The translations under genes were made by a program, and so were the position numbers. Below, piece by piece: positions 36,311 through 48,533 of a stretch of 64,000 bases of DNA. Origin of the DNA: Musa acuminata AAA Group (taxonomy: Eukaryota > Streptophyta > Magnoliopsida > Zingiberales > Musaceae); the NCBI RefSeq assembly GCF_036884655.1, contig NC_088330.1:29459501-29523500 (forward strand). The letters are read 5' to 3'. The notes beneath the pieces were generated by a model. That model was not told the DNA's origin. It saw nothing but the letters and a program-made list of their open reading frames with translations, and did no database searches. How positions within the stretch are numbered: position 1 is the stretch's first letter; each line of letters opens with the position of its first letter.

Positions 36311-36724
36311 TGTTAGATTTTATGGTCCTTTATAAATAGATAAGATATATATAATATAACTAATTGGATTCTGATGAAATATTTTAGTCAATAGAATAGA
36401 AGTCCACTTAAAGTATGATTTGATAACCTTAGAGAGGAAATCTCCTAATATCTTATCCTAGACGTTTTACTCTCGCCTATAAATAGATAGGACCTCTAGG
36501 GACTGAACGTATGCACGTCTCACAGCGAACATAGTTGAGGGATTACAGTTTTTCCTCAACTCTACCATCAAAGGTGGTCCTTTGAAAGGAAAGGATAGGA
36601 AAAGAGGAGAAATGATTTAATAAGGTACGCATCGTTAAACTAGATCTAAGTATTTGATTTCAATCCTAGCATAAAAGATTGTTTCCGTATTTAACTTAAT
36701 ATATTACAGATTTTTATTCTTACA
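36311..36724 (+). repeat. 5' LTR of copia A
   Basis: 414 bp. It contains CCTATAAATAGATAGGACCT at about 36476, a TATA box shared with the 3' LTR. Confidence 0.9.
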
Positions 36725-36799
36725 ATTGATATCGGAGCTTAGGTTCTTGAGATCAAATATATTAAATCTATTATTTTGGTTTCGATGCATGAATGATCC

Positions 36800-37015
36800 T
36801 CCTTGATTGCTTCGATTGCGTACAGCCAGCGATTTTGTTGCACGCGGGCAGGAATCACCGTAGCGACCGCACGCATAGGCAATGGCAGCCCCGCGACGGT
36901 AGCGTCGTGGCGGCAGCGGCAACGCCACACGAGGAAGCGACAACGCAAGCAGGAACGGCCGTAGCGGTCGCGCGCGGGTAGTGACAGCGCCGCACGCGCA
37001 GGCAACACTGGTAGA
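36800..37015. other. GC-rich island in the copia A leader
   Basis: About 200 bp of GCG/GGC-rich sequence sits abruptly in AT-rich DNA between PBS and gag. The minus-strand copia element also has a GC-rich leader at the same place. Short overlapping ORFs on both strands have no recognisable domain. Confidence 0.6.
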
Positions 37016-38125
37016 TTAGGGGTTTTTGTCATATTTATGATTTTGCCCTCGAGGCTAGAGTTTTATCAAATTATAGTTCTGCCCTTTACATATTTATTAA
37101 TTTCAATTTACGTTCTGACAGCATATTTATAGTTTTACCCTTATGAAATTAAGAATTTCAATTTATATTCTTAATTGTAAAATTGATAAATATGATTCAT
37201 TATAAATATGATTGAATTTAATCATGATTATATTTTGACTATTTGATTGGAATTAATTTTTGATTAAAAAAATATAAATTATGGTTTAGTTTTATAGTTT
37301 TCTCATATAAATTATCGATTATACATGTGGTAAATAAAATCCAATTATTATTCTTGGATATTCATTTGGTTATTCACATGTATATATTTGAAATTATGAA
37401 ATAATATTTAACTTTCACATAAAAGCATGATTTATATGTTATCATGATTATCATATAAGTTTTATTTTACTAATTAATATTTAATAATAATAATTATTAT
37501 TATTTTATTATTGAACTACTTAACATTAATATTTAATAATAATTATAATTATTATTTTATTAATGTTTAATAATTATTATAGTTGTTATTATATTATTGA
37601 ATTGCTTAGCATAAATTAAAAAAATTTGATGAATATTATTTATAATTCATCTCCCTAAGTTTTATCTGACTTGTAGTTGCCAAAGTGGCTTGGGATGATA
37701 AGCTTTTGTGATGTGAATTATAATAAAAGTTTTATAATTTATAGGACATTTTAAATTATATTTTATATTATTGTATTGGTCTTGGAACCACCACCTAAAT
37801 CAATGATTTATAAAATAATTTAAAAAATTAGTCCTAAATGACATTAAGAAAATAATATTTATAATGACACACATAATTAGGAGATTTAGATAATCCTAAA
37901 GGAGAATCTACTTTAAATAATTATGTGATGGGTAGGATGATATTGTTTTGGATATCCTTGCAGTTTATGGTTGTATACACAAAGATAACAATACTATTCT
38001 ACAAGGATAGTTTCAGTCTTCCATAAATGTTCTTGAGTGAACACTAGATATGTCAATATTTCATCCAAACATGTAATATAGATGATATCAATAGTTTATC
38101 AATTTTTGATAAACTCAAAGCATTA

Positions 38126-41100
38126 ATGTTATTTTATACAGTGGTACTTTCGTCCATACATTCATATGCTTCTAGTGTCTATGTACTCTCTAGATCAAAT
38201 TATTCAGAATGGTTAGAGCATGTGAAATTTACACTAGGTGTATTAGATCTTGATTTAGCATTATTTATTGAAAAGCCTGCAGACTTGACTAATGAAAGTA
38301 CTATATAACAAGTTAATGAAATGAAGGCTTGGGAAAGATCTAATAGGTTTAGTTTAATGTCCACAAGAATAACAATTGCAAATAATATAAAGACTTCATT
38401 ACCGACTACAACTAGGGCATAGGAATATTTAAAGGTTATTGAAGACAGATTTAAATCTGCTGATAAGTTATTGGCTGGTACATTAATAAAAGAACTAACT
38501 ATGGCTCAGTATGATGGCACTCGAGAAATTCAGGATCACATCCTCAATATGGCTGACAAAGCTACAAAACTTAAAACATTAGGCATAAATGTTGATGAGT
38601 CTTTCCTCGTGTAGTTTATTCTCAATTCCCTTCCTTCTCAGTTTGGCCCATTCAAGATTCACTACAATACACAGCATGTGGGTTCAGGAAGAATTGAGAT
38701 TAAAGTAGGAAAGTTCATATAATGTCATGACTGCTACTCAAGGAGTTGGTAACAAAAAAAAGAAAATAGAAGCATCATCAATCAAAGAAATTTACCGGGT
38801 CTGGAAATATTAAACAGACTAATGAAAAGAAAGTTTTTACTGTAAAGTGCTTCTTTTGTGACAAGAGAGGACAAGTGAAGAAGGATTACATTAAACGCAA
38901 GACTTGGTTCGAAAAGAAAGGTATTAACTTGACCTTTGTATGTTTCGAATCAGAAGTTCCTTCTAATACTTGATGGATTGATTCTAGTACTTCAACTCAT
39001 GTTACCAATAACATGTAGGGATTTCTTTCAATCTAGAAACCAAAAGAACATGAGAGGTTCATCATTATGAGAAATCATCTTAAAGTGAAAGTGATATTAG
39101 TGGGAACTTATCGTTTACGCTTAGAGACGGGTCATCTAATGGATCTTGTTAACACAGGTTATGTTTCTACTATTTCTAAAAATTTAGTTTCTTTATCTAG
39201 AATTGATGAGTTAGGATATTATCTTTCTTTTGGTAGTGGTAAACTCAGTATATTTTATGATTCAATAAAAGTTGGTTTTGGAATTCTGTATGATGATTTG
39301 TACAGAATTAATTTAGATCTTGAGTTTACAAAAATATTAATAACCTTGCAATCAAGTGTTAGATTAAAACCTAGTTTCAATAATGAAAGATCTTCTATAT
39401 TGTGGCATAGACAATTGGGGCATATTTCCAAGGAAATAATTGAAAGATTAGTGAAGGATAATATTTTGAAACATTTAGATTTTACTGATTTTGATGTTTG
39501 TATTGATTGCATTAAGGGAAAGCAAACTAAACATATAAAGAAAAATGACATAAGAATTAAAGCATTCCTTGAGATTATTCATACTGATATCTACAGACCA
39601 CTCCATATTCCTTATTTTAGTGGAGAATAGTATTTCATCACGTTTATAGATGACATGTCCAGATATTGTTATGTTTATCTAATACATGAAAAGTCTCAAA
39701 CCATTGATACTCTTAAAGTGTACATAAATGAGGTCGAAAGATAATTAGATAGAAAAGTTAAAATTATCAGATCTGATAGGGGTGGTGAATTTTATAACAG
39801 ATATGATGGATCTGGTCAGAATATTGGTCCTTTTGCTAGATTTCTAGAATAATAGGATATTTGTGCTCAATATGCATTACCAGGTGTACCACAGTAGAAT
39901 GGTATTACTGAAAGGCAAAATCATACTCTTATGGATATAGTTAGGAGCATGATGAGTTATTCCTCTGTACATGAGATAATATAGGGAGAAGCTCTTAGGA
40001 CAGCTATGTACATCTTAAACAGAGTTCCTAGTAAGTCAGTTCCATCAACTCCATTTGAGTTATGGACCGGTAGAAAGCCTAGTCTGAGACATTTACATAT
40101 TTGGGAATATCCTACAGTGATAAAAGTATTCAATCCATATGAAAAGAAATTGAATCCAAGAACTATTTCAGGATATTTTATTGGTTATCCAGAAAAATTC
40201 AAGAGATACATATTTTATTGCCTTAATCATAGTACGAGGATAGTAGAATCTGGTAATGTAAAATTCCTAGAAAATGGTGAAATAAGTGAGAATGAAAAAT
40301 CTCAAAGGATCAATTTTGATATTGAGAAGAATCATGTTAATTCTCCCATATCATTTCTTATTTAAGAAATTATTATTCCTCAAATCAATGAGGGTGAACA
40401 ATAAAATAACATCAAAGAACTCTCACATGATATTGATGTCGCCATTGATGATCTTGTAGAATAATCACAATTGACAGATTTAAGAATATCTCAAAGGAAA
40501 AGGAAACATACTATTTCTTATGATTATGTGGTATATCTACAGGAATCAGATTATGATATAAGAATAAAAAGAGATCCCTTATCGTTTTCATAAAGTCATA
40601 GAAAGTAACAATTCTAAAAAATAGTATGATGCAATGAAAGAAGAGTTAAAATCAACGGTCCAGAATGGTATTTGGGAACTCGTTGAATTACCTAATAATT
40701 GTAAAAGAGTCAATTGTAAATGGGTCTTTAAGACAAAATATGACTCAACGGGCAATATCGAACGATATAAAGCCAGACTTATGACCAAAGGTTTTTCTTA
40801 GAAAGAAGACATCGACTATAATGAGACTTTTTCTCCAATTTCTAGAAAGGACTCAATGAGAATCATCATGTCATTAATAACTCATTATGATCTTAAGTTA
40901 CATCAGATGGATGTGAAAACAACATTTCTGAATGGGGATCTGGATGAGAAAATATACATGGAACAACTTAAAGGATTCATAGAAAAGGAAAAAGAAGATT
41001 AGGCTTGTAAACTTAAGAAATTCATTTATGACCTTAAATAAGCTTCTAGACAATGGTATATAAAGTTTCATAATATTGTTGATTAGTATATATATCTGAA

Positions 41101-42102
41101 GGTAAGTGAGAGCAAGTTTATTATATTGGTCATATATGTGGATGATATTTTACTTGCTAGTAGTGATCTTGATTTATTGCATGAAACCAAGATATTTCTC
41201 AACAAGAACTTTAAGATGGTTGATATGAATGAGGCAACTTATGTTATTCTCATTGAGATATTCAGAGATAGATCTGAAAAATTATTAGGATTGTCTCAGA
41301 AAAGATATATTAATCGTATCTTGGAGAGATTTAATATGTACCTTTACTCAGCCAATGATATACCTATTATTAGAGATAAAAAATTCAGTCAAAACCAGTG
41401 CCCGAAAAATGACTTAGAAAAGAATCAAATGAAGAATATTCTTTATAGGTGCGCAGTTGGAAGTCTATTATATGCTTAAACCTGTACAATACCATATATT
41501 AGTTTTGCAGTTGCAATATAGGAAGATACCAAAGCAACTTAGGAATGAAACATTGGAAAGCTATAAAGAAAGTAATGAGATATCTGCAAGGGACGAAAGA
41601 TTATATGCTCATATATAAGAGATCAAATTAGCTTGAAATAATAGGATATTCAGATGCTGATTTTGCAAATTGCCTCGACAGCAAGAAGTCCACTTTAAGA
41701 TTTGTATTCATGTTAGCTAGTGGGGTAATTTCTTGGAAAAGTGTAAAGCAATCGCTTATTACATCATCAACAATAGAAGCTGAATTTGTGGCATGCTTTG
41801 AGGTCACAAATCAAGCTTTATGATTGTGAAATTTCATCTCAGCACTTGGTATGATCGAATCAATTACCAGACCACTGAAGATATTTTGTGATAACATCGC
41901 AACAATTTTCTTCTCTAAGAATAATAAGTACTCTAGTGGTTCCAAGTACATTGAGATAAAGTACTTGGTGGTTAGAGAAAAAATTCAGAAACAAGTGTTA
42001 ATTGATAACCTGAGCACCACTATGATGATTGTTGATCCATTGACAAAAGTCTTACAGTATAAAGAACATATTCTTAGAATTGGGCTTTTGAGCAAGTCAT
42101 AA
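38126..42102 (+). pseudogene. Broken gag-pol of copia A
   Basis: Gag starts near 38126 (SNYSEWLEHVKFTLGVLDLD). A decayed zinc knuckle at about 38845-38893 keeps CFFC but has lost its His and last Cys. The protease start WIDSSTSTH lies near 38975. The integrase zinc-binding part (HRQLGHISKEI, CIDCIKGKQ) is at about 39400-39530, and its catalytic blocks include IHTDIY and RSDRGGEF. RT motif YVDD lies at 41135-41146, and RNase H (YSDADFANCLDSKKS) at about 41647. Many stops occur, mostly TAG or TAA where Gln is conserved, and TGA or TAG for Trp. No functional product is possible. Confidence 0.9.
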
Positions 42103-42548
42103 AAGATATGGTGATGCATGTTTATATGGATGCTATTGACATTCTTTTTGCTTAATTAAAGTTATTTATTTCTGCTATCCTGTTTATATTTATGTTTATG
42201 CATATTATGGTTGAATGTAATAACAGGATTGTCTTGATAAGACAAATTACAGAAGTCATTATAGACTATATTAGGAAAAACTAACAATGTTGTGGTACAT
42301 AGAAGGAAATATGATATTGATGAAATACGACCGCTATAACTCGCATTGATGGTTGGACTTAATATAGTATTATTGTATTTATTAGACTTATTGGCTTATT
42401 TTAAAATTCATGGTCATGTATAAAATACTTTTTCAAAATTCTTTGGAATCCAATTAGGTAAAATTATTTTCAAACAAATTTTATTTTGTTTATTTTGATT
42501 TTGAATATCTTTTTTATATCTTATTAATTAATGAGCTAAGTGGGAGAA

Positions 42549-43044
42549 TGTTAGATTTTGTGGCCCTTTATAATTGGATAAGATATATATAATATAACTA
42601 ATTAGATTCTGATGAAATATTTTAGCTAATAAAATAGAAGTCCACTTAAAGTAGAATTCTTTAGGAGATAACATTGATGGGAAGAAATCTCCTAATATTT
42701 TATCCTAGATCTTCTACTTTCGCCTATAAATAGACAGGACCTCTAGGGACTGAACATGTGCACGTCTCACAGTGAACATAGTTAAGGGATTATAGTTTTC
42801 CCTCAACTCTTTCCCTAAACCATCAATCTAGGTGGTCCTGTGAAAGGATAGGAAGAGTGAAGAAATGATCTAGTTTTCCTCTTTGCAGATTGATAATGAT
42901 CTTGAATTAAAGACGGTGCCAGATCAAACAGATGACATCAAAATGTATGCATCATTAAATCATATCTAGGTATTTGATTTCAATCATAACATAAAAGATT
43001 GTTTCCACATTTAACTTAGCATATTATATATTTTTATGCTTACA
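42549..43044 (+). repeat. 3' LTR of copia A
   Basis: 496 bp, matching the 5' LTR from TGTTAG to CTTACA with about 80 extra bases near 42860-42945. Confidence 0.9.
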
Positions 43045-43890
43045 GAACCACGAACAAGTAAACTCAATAAGCATGAACGAGAGAAAAGTAAACAAGCAAT
43101 GATGCATTAACTTATTGGTTGGAATTGTGGGCTGCTTAACTGAGTTCTTGTCAGGAGTAAGCAGTGAAGTGTTTTTACTGTGCTTATATTAATAGCATTA
43201 AATGATTTCTTTCGAGTTGAGAGAACAAGTTAACAAGCAGGTTCCAGATTCGCCTGAGTTCGTCGTTGCGCAAGCCCTTATTAGCGAGTTCACCATTCGC
43301 CCTATAGAGCATTCGTGTGCGAAAGAAGAAGCAAGGGTAAGAAGTCAAGTACTGGATTGTGAGGGGAGAAAGTTAGCTTATTATCTCAGGGGTGCGAAAG
43401 GAGAGGGTTGAAAACTAGCTTATTGTTTTAGGGGTGCAAAAGGAATGGAAAGGGTTGAAAGCTCAAAAGGGAAAGGAAAGGAAAGGAAAGGTGAACCACC
43501 GCTTATCAGAAGAGAAGCATCTAGCAGTGCGCATCTGGCTAGTATAAACTATTCTGTAACTAAGCGAAGAAGCAATGATGGTTGTTTACTCCATTGTATT
43601 ATATGCGAGAAAGATTCAAACAAACAAGGACGATAGTAAGTTCACCCTTTGCCTTACTTCGTTCTTCAGCACATTGTCAATCAGTAGAGTGGAGTTTGCC
43701 GTAAGCAGTTAGGTTAGGTTAGGTTAGGTAGAGTAGGAGTAGGAACAATCTCTTTTTACTCTCTTCAACAAGCAAGGGCACAAGTGGTTATGTGCACCAT
43801 ATTCAACAAGCTAAGAAGCAAACGAGCAAGGCATTAGTAATAACTAGAAATTGATATTTACGTGCATTAGTAAGTTTTGAATAAAGTTTA
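43045..43890. other. Purine-rich spacer between two copia elements, possibly organelle-derived
   Basis: The base mix differs from both neighbours: mixed GC, many AAGAAGCAAG- and GGAAAGGAAAGG-type phrases, and short ORFs (43202-43411, 43445-43636) without known domains. It resembles plant mitochondrial intergenic DNA in style. A (TTAGG)4 run lies at 43709-43728. The organelle origin is a guess that needs a database match. Confidence 0.3.
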
Positions 43891-44249
43891 TGTTAGTTTG
43901 GCAAGTCTCATATAGTTCTACATCAGGAAAATTAAGCTTGTTATCTCCTATTGCAACTACAAATAAGGGCCTGGGCTTTGAAGCCAAATGCACCATAAGA
44001 AAACCTAATTGTTTACTTACTTTTTTTGTTTAGTAGTTTCATGTGTTTTATGGCCTAGAAACATTTTTCTAAGTCATTTGTAATTGTCCTTTTTATAGTA
44101 GTGTTTTACTCCTCCTCCATCCGTGGACGTAGGTCAAGTGACCGAACCACGTAAATCCGATGTTCTTGTCTCTTTTATTTTTCTGTTTTATTATCTTTAT
44201 TGGGTTGTCAAATTACCTTTTGGTAAATTTCTTGGGGCCATCTTTAACA
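43891..44249 (+). repeat. 5' LTR of copia B
   Basis: 359 bp, TGTTAGTTTGGCAAG...TCTTTAACA. Confidence 0.9.
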
Positions 44250-44252
44250 AAC

Positions 44253-44265
44253 TGGTATCAGAGCC
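44253..44265 (+). promoter_or_regulatory. Primer binding site of copia B
   Basis: TGGTATCAGAGCC, the initiator Met-tRNA complement used by most plant copia elements, three bases after the LTR. Confidence 0.9.
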
Positions 44266-44286
44266 TGGTTTCGGGATCTTTTAGCA

Positions 44287-47200
44287 ATGATGACAATAAC
44301 AAAGATCGTTGTCGAGAAATTCGATAGAAATGTCAACTTCAGCATGTAGCAGCTCAAGATAGAGGCCATTTTGGTTCAAGACGAAGTTGATTTGGCACTA
44401 TAGGGAGCTGAGAACATTCCAGATGATACGTCAAAGGAAGATCTTGGGAGTATGGATAAGAAAGCCTGATCAAGCATTATTCTAAATCTCTCTGACGAGA
44501 TTTTACGAGAGGTAGCTACGGAGACTATGGCTAAGAGCATATAGGACAAACTTAAAACCTTGCATATGAAGAGGTCAATCGAGGATCGTCTCTACTTGAA
44601 GCAGAGTTTGTATATGCTTCGGATGACTGAAGGTATATCTATACTCTCACATCTTGATAAATTTAATTTCTTAGTTATGAATTTAGAGAATATAGATGCG
44701 AAAATTGATGACGAAGATAAGGCCCTATTACTTTTGTGTTCTCTTCCCCAATCCTTTAAGTATTTCCGTGATACTATGATTTATGGAAAAATAATAATTT
44801 CATATTAGGAAATTAAATCTGCACTAAAATCTAAGGAGCAGATAGACTGGGATATCACTAGGGAAAGTAGAGGGAATCAAGCTGAGGGTCTGGTTGTCAA
44901 GGGTAGAATGGATAAAAGGAAATTTGATAGTAGTAGATCTAAATTTAGATCTAAATCCAAACATAGAAATTTGGAGTGTAGATATTGTCATCAAATGAGG
45001 TACATTAAGGCTGATTGCTTTAAATTGGAAAATAAATTAAAGCAAAAGGAAAAAACTATTGAGTCCGCTAAAGCTAGTGTAGTAATTGATGAGAATGTTG
45101 GAAATATTTTCTTTGCTCCTGATGACAGGATGAGGTCTAAAAATGAATGGATTTTAGATTTAAATTGTTCTTATCACATGTGTCCTAATAGAGATTTGTT
45201 TTCCACATATGAATCTTGTAATGATAAAATTATTTTGATGGGCAATAATGCCCGTGTGATATTGTTAGTAGAGGCACAATCCGAATTAAAATGCATGATG
45301 GTATCATGAGGACGCTCACAAATGTTAGACATGTTTTTGATTTAAAAAAGAATATCATCTCTTTAGGCACCCTAGAGGCTCTTGGGTGTAAATACGCAAC
45401 TGAAGGTGGAGTTATGAAAGTTTCTAGAAGTGCCCTTGTTATGAAAGCTTGTAGGTCTGGTAGCTTGTATATTTTGCAGGAAACTACTATCACAGGCTCG
45501 GTTGCAGTCTTATCATCATCATTATCTGATTCTGACATCACCAAATTATGGCATATGCGTTTAGATCATATGAGCGAAAAAAGTTTGAGCATATTGAGCA
45601 AAAGAGGTTTTCTTTGTGGACAGAGTACTGGACCACCAGATTTCTGTGAACACTGCATTTTTGGACAGCAGAAAAGAGTCAGCTTCAATTCTCTGGCAGT
45701 TCATAAAATGAAAGGTACTCTTGATTATATTCATTCAGACCTTTGGGGTCCAGCTTATGTTCAGTCTAAGGGTGGTGTCAGGTATGTGTTGACTTTCATT
45801 GACGATTATTCTAGAAAAGTTTGGATTTATTTTCTGAATCATAAAAATGATGTTTTTCTAACCTTTAAATAATGAAAGGCCTTGATTGAGAAGCAAACAT
45901 GTAAACAGATTAAGCGACTTCGAACAGATAATGACATGAAATTTTGTGAAGGTGACTTTGATGAATTCTGCAAAAATGAAGGAATTGTTCGGCATCGCAC
46001 TATTAGGATGATGCCTTAGTAAAATGGTGTGATCGAACATATGAACAGAATACTCTTGGAGAGAGCAAGGTGTATGATCTCAAATGTAGGGTTGACAAAG
46101 GTCTTTTGGGCAGAGGCGATTAATATGACCTGTTACGTTGTCAACCGCACTCCTTCTGCAGAACTTAATTTTAAAACTTTAGAGGAAGTTTGGTTAGGTA
46201 TTCCTGTCGATTACTCTGATTTAAAAATTTTTGGGTGTCCAGTATACATGCATGTAAATGAAGAAAAATTAGAGCCTCGAGCTAAAAAGTATATTTTCCT
46301 TGGGTATGCTTCTGGGGTGAAAGGATACAGATTATGGTGTTCTGATCCCAAATCCCAAAAAATTATAATCAGTAGAGATGTTACTTTTGATGAATTATCT
46401 ATATTATCTTCCAAAGAGGAATCTACTAGTTGTACAAATGATAGTGCGCAGAAGCAGGTGGAGCTTGAGATTGGTAGTTCTGATTCTTTTCAGTCGAACT
46501 CTTCTACTCAAAGAATTCCAGTAGATGTTCCCGAGTCTACTAACGAAGATGATCCAGAGGAAGAACAATATTTCATAGCCAAGGATAGACCACGAAGAGA
46601 TATTTGACCATCACAAAGATATGTAAATTTGGTTGCATATGCTTTATCTATTGCAGAAGAAACAAGTTAAGTTGGTGAGCCTACTACCTACTCAGATGCA
46701 GTTTCTTGTGATAATTTCGCTAAGTGGTTGATTGCGATGAATGAAGAAATTGAATCTCTCTATCAAAATAGAACTTGGGATCTTGTGAAGCCGCCTTCGG
46801 GTAAGAAAATTTTTGGATGCAAATGAGTCTTCAAAAGGAAGGAAAGTATTTCAAGGGTTGAAGATGTAAGGTACAAAGCACAATTGGTTGCAAATGGCTA
46901 TAGTTAGGTACATGGTGTTGATTTTAATGATGTATTTTCACCTATTGTTAAACATAGCTCTATTCGTGTTTTGCTTGCTTTAGTTGTCATGTATGATTTG
47001 GAATTGGAGTAACTTGATGTCAAGATAGCTTTCTTACATGGTGAACTTGAAGAATAAATTTACATGGAGCAACCTCATGGATTTGAAGTTGACGGTAAGG
47101 AAGACCATGTTTGCTTGTTAAAGAAATCCCTGTATAGATTAAAGTAGTCTCCAAGACAGTGGTATAAGAGGTTTGATTCTTTTATTTTGGGTCATGGTTA

Positions 47201-48225
47201 CACGAGGAGCATGTATGATAGTTGTGTCTACTTCCAGAAGTTAACCGATGGCTCTTTTGTGTATGTATTGCTTTATGTTGATGACATGCTTATTGCAGCT
47301 AAGAATTTATCAAAAATTCACACTTTGAAAATGCAATTGAGTAGTGACTTTGAATTGAAAGATTTGGGAGCAGCTAAGAAAATTCTTGGCATGGAGATAA
47401 AAAAAGAACGAGGAGTTGGGAAATTATTTCTAACCCAGAAAAATTACCTCGAGAAAGTCTTAGAGAGGTTTGGTATGAAAAACGCTAAGCTAGTGAGTAC
47501 TCCTCTTGCTAGTCATTTTTGGCTATCTGCTACTCAGTCACCATAATCAGTTGAAGAGGAAGAATATATGGTGCAAGTTCCATATTCCAGTGCCATTGGT
47601 AATATTATGTATGCAATAGTTTATACTCATCCAGATATTTTACAAGCAGTCAGTGTGGTTAGCAGATATATGTCTCGATCGGGTAAAATACATTGGCAGG
47701 CTGTGAAGTGGATTCTCAGATACTTGCAAGGGACTTCAGATGCTTGTTTGGAGTTTAGAAAAAATCGTGATACTTTAGTTGGTTTCGTCGACTCTGATTA
47801 TGCTGCGGATCTTAATAAACGAAGATCTTTGACAGGTTATATTTTTTTGCGTTGGCGGTTGTGTAATTAGTTGAAAAGCTTCCTTACAACCTGTCATGAC
47901 TTTATCTACTACAGAGGCAGAATATATGGTAGTGATAGAGGCGATCAAAGAAGTTTTATAGTTAAGAGGTTTGTTCGGCGAATTATGTCTGCATCAAGGT
48001 GTTACTACAATTTATTGTGATAGTCAAAGTGCTATTCATTTGACTAAAGACCAAATGTATCATGAGAGGATGAAACACATCGATGTGAAGTTTCATTTTA
48101 TTCGGGATACCATTGTTGAGGGAAAGGTCATTGTTCAGAAAATTCATACAAAGGACAATCCAGCTGATATGCTTAAGAAGCCTCTTCCGATTTACAAGTT
48201 CAAGCAGTGCTTAGACTTGGTTTGA
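44287..48225 (+). pseudogene. Broken gag-pol of copia B
   Basis: Gag begins at ATG 44287 (ITKIVVEKFDRNVNF) and includes [15 protein letters not shown] and [18 protein letters not shown]. The zinc knuckle [14 protein letters not shown] (about 44977-45018) keeps Cys-Cys-Cys but has Arg-Tyr where Gly-His is usual. Protease region [11 protein letters not shown] lies near 45150. A frameshift near 45290 separates the pre-integrase domain. Integrase has [22 protein letters not shown] and [10 protein letters not shown] (45550-45760). RT has LLYVDDMLIA (about 47268), and RNase H has FVDSDYAADLNKRRSLTGY (about 47785) and DNPADMLKKPL. Stops at conserved Gln or Trp codons include 46017-46022, 46824-46826, 46905-46907 and 47145-47147. 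Confidence 0.92.
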
Positions 48226-48296
48226 GGCTTTTGTGACGAAGGTGGAGCAAGTTTTGTTAATTGTCAATATTGGGATATGCCAAAGTGGAGATTTAT

Positions 48297-48533
48297 TTGT
48301 TTGGCAAGTCCCACATAGTCCCACATCGAGAAAACTAAACTTGTTATCTCCTATTATAACTATAAATAAGAGCTTGGGTTTTGAAAGTGTTTTGCTCCTC
48401 CTTCGTCTGTTGACATAGGTCAATTGATCGAACCACGTAAATTCGATATTCTTGTCTCTTTTATTTTTCTGCTTTATTATCTTTATTGGATTGCCAAATT
48501 ACCCTTTGATAAATTTCTTGGGTAGCTCTAACG
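48297..48533 (+). repeat. 3' LTR of copia B (internally deleted)
   Basis: About 237 bp, matching both ends of the 5' LTR but missing its middle. Confidence 0.88.

Larger units (their letters stand above)
36311..43044 (+). mobile_element. Ty1/copia retrotransposon A, nearly full length but dead
   Basis: 5' LTR 36311-36724 and 3' LTR 42549-43044, both starting TGTTAGATTTTRTGG and ending CTTACA. Flanks are GAACT (36306-36310) and GAACC (43045-43049), a 4/5 target duplication. The PBS-like TGATATCGGAGC at about 36727 differs at two of twelve positions from the initiator-Met type. PPT AAGTGGGAGAA lies just before the 3' LTR. A 1.4-kb leader with a GC-rich island precedes gag-pol. The 3' LTR is about 80 bp longer than the 5' LTR because of an indel. 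Confidence 0.92.
43891..48533 (+). mobile_element. Ty1/copia retrotransposon B, full length but dead
   Basis: 5' LTR 43891-44249, PBS TGGTATCAGAGCC at 44253 (initiator-Met type), gag-pol remnant 44287-48225, PPT AAAGTGGAGA, and 3' LTR about 48297-48533. It is flanked by perfect GTTTA duplications (43886-43890 and 48534-48538). The 3' LTR lacks roughly 105 bp in its middle, apparently lost between GTGTTTT repeats. The same family left the solo LTR in WNK intron 3. Confidence 0.93.

Noticed and set aside
43709..43728. (TTAGG)4 as an interstitial telomere
   Set aside because: Plant telomeres are usually TTTAGGG, and 20 bp of a 5-mer is too short to mean much.
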